Assembly (NCBI GenBank): GCA_009602725.1
Contig: WELB01000081.1
Span: 72,387-104,175, forward strand
Direction: 5' to 3'
DNA length: 31,789 nucleotides
DNA from: Spirogloea muscicola
Lineage: Eukaryota > Streptophyta > Zygnematophyceae > Spirogloeales > Spirogloeaceae
The translations under genes were made by a program, and so were the position numbers. Positions 31,557-31,789 of the stretch are shown one piece after another (position 1 is the stretch's first letter; each line of letters starts with the position of its first letter). Under the pieces are notes generated by a model, which was not told the origin of the DNA, ran no database searches, and saw nothing but the letters and a program-made list of their open reading frames with translations.

Positions 31557-31639
31557 GCCCTTTTATCTTTTTGTAGTGTAGCCCAAAAGAAGGAATGGAC
31601 AAGGTCTGAAGGAGCCGGAGTGCAAAGGACTGAGACAGC

Positions 31640-31789
31640 AGGGTACTGAGCTTCCCTGCATCGTCTCTGTGTTCTCAGTGTTTTTGTAGTGTAGTCCTTT
31701 TTCCGGCTCCTCTTTCTTTGGCTTTGGACATTGTCCATTCTTTGTTGGGCTGGCTTTGCCAGCCCCTCTTCTCTATGGGCGCGCACTTC
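31640..31789 (+). repeat. LINE 3' UTR unit at the window edge
   Basis: The plus strand carries GTAGTGTAGTCCTTTTTCCG, TTTGGACATTGTCCATTC, the hairpin GGGCTGGC-TTT-GCCAGCCC (31747-31765) and CTATGGGCGCGCACTTC. This is the reverse complement of the units at 967-1210. It is cut by the window end. Bases 31578-31620 hold an oppositely oriented piece matching 709-750. Confidence 0.7.

Overview
The window looks like nuclear DNA of a eukaryote, most likely a green alga. It has intron-rich genes with GT-AG introns, plant-type leucine-rich repeats (LRRs) encoded one repeat per exon, a plant-type root-cap domain gene, a mitochondrial nad5 fragment in nuclear DNA, and many decayed non-LTR retrotransposon (LINE) pieces. 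Nothing is organised like a prokaryotic operon. The exact clade cannot be fixed from this sequence.

The centre is a large inverted repeat. The left arm is about 3545-11366 and the right arm about 13634-21577, separated by about 2.3 kb that includes a 238-base N gap. Each arm carries one complete copy of the same 16-exon gene: minus strand 10478 to 3542 on the left, plus strand 14641 to 21574 on the right. The genes are therefore head to head. Hand splicing gives open frames of 642 and 654 residues. Both encode a signal peptide, an LRR N-terminal cap, seven one-exon LRRs, a last LRR with a C-terminal cap, a proline-rich hinge, and a chain of cysteine-rich modules of a type I do not recognise. 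They look like secreted or wall-associated proteins. The N-terminal half and the introns are very similar between arms, whereas the last cysteine-rich exon has diverged strongly while keeping all 14 cysteines.

To the right (23810-27056) lies a third, broken copy. It keeps the signal-peptide exon, the LRR cap exon and several cysteine modules. Its LRR exons are replaced by AT-rich DNA that includes a nad5 fragment, and its last module runs into a LINE remnant that supplies the stop codon.

The flanks (1-2548 and 27029-31789) and the spacer hold at least nine 3'-end pieces of one LINE superfamily. They share a protein C-terminus close to SDLxLLTRGY and a 3'-UTR hairpin with a GGCTGG...CCAGCC stem. 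Several lie tail to tail or as tandem 3'-UTR units. A short SINE-like repeat occurs at five places, once as a clean 120-bp insertion with a 13-bp target-site duplication. On the right flank (28738-30702, minus strand) is a root-cap-domain gene with a probable separate signal-peptide exon.

Exon models were assembled by eye from splice signals, reading phase and comparison of the three copies. No alignment, gene finder or database search was run.
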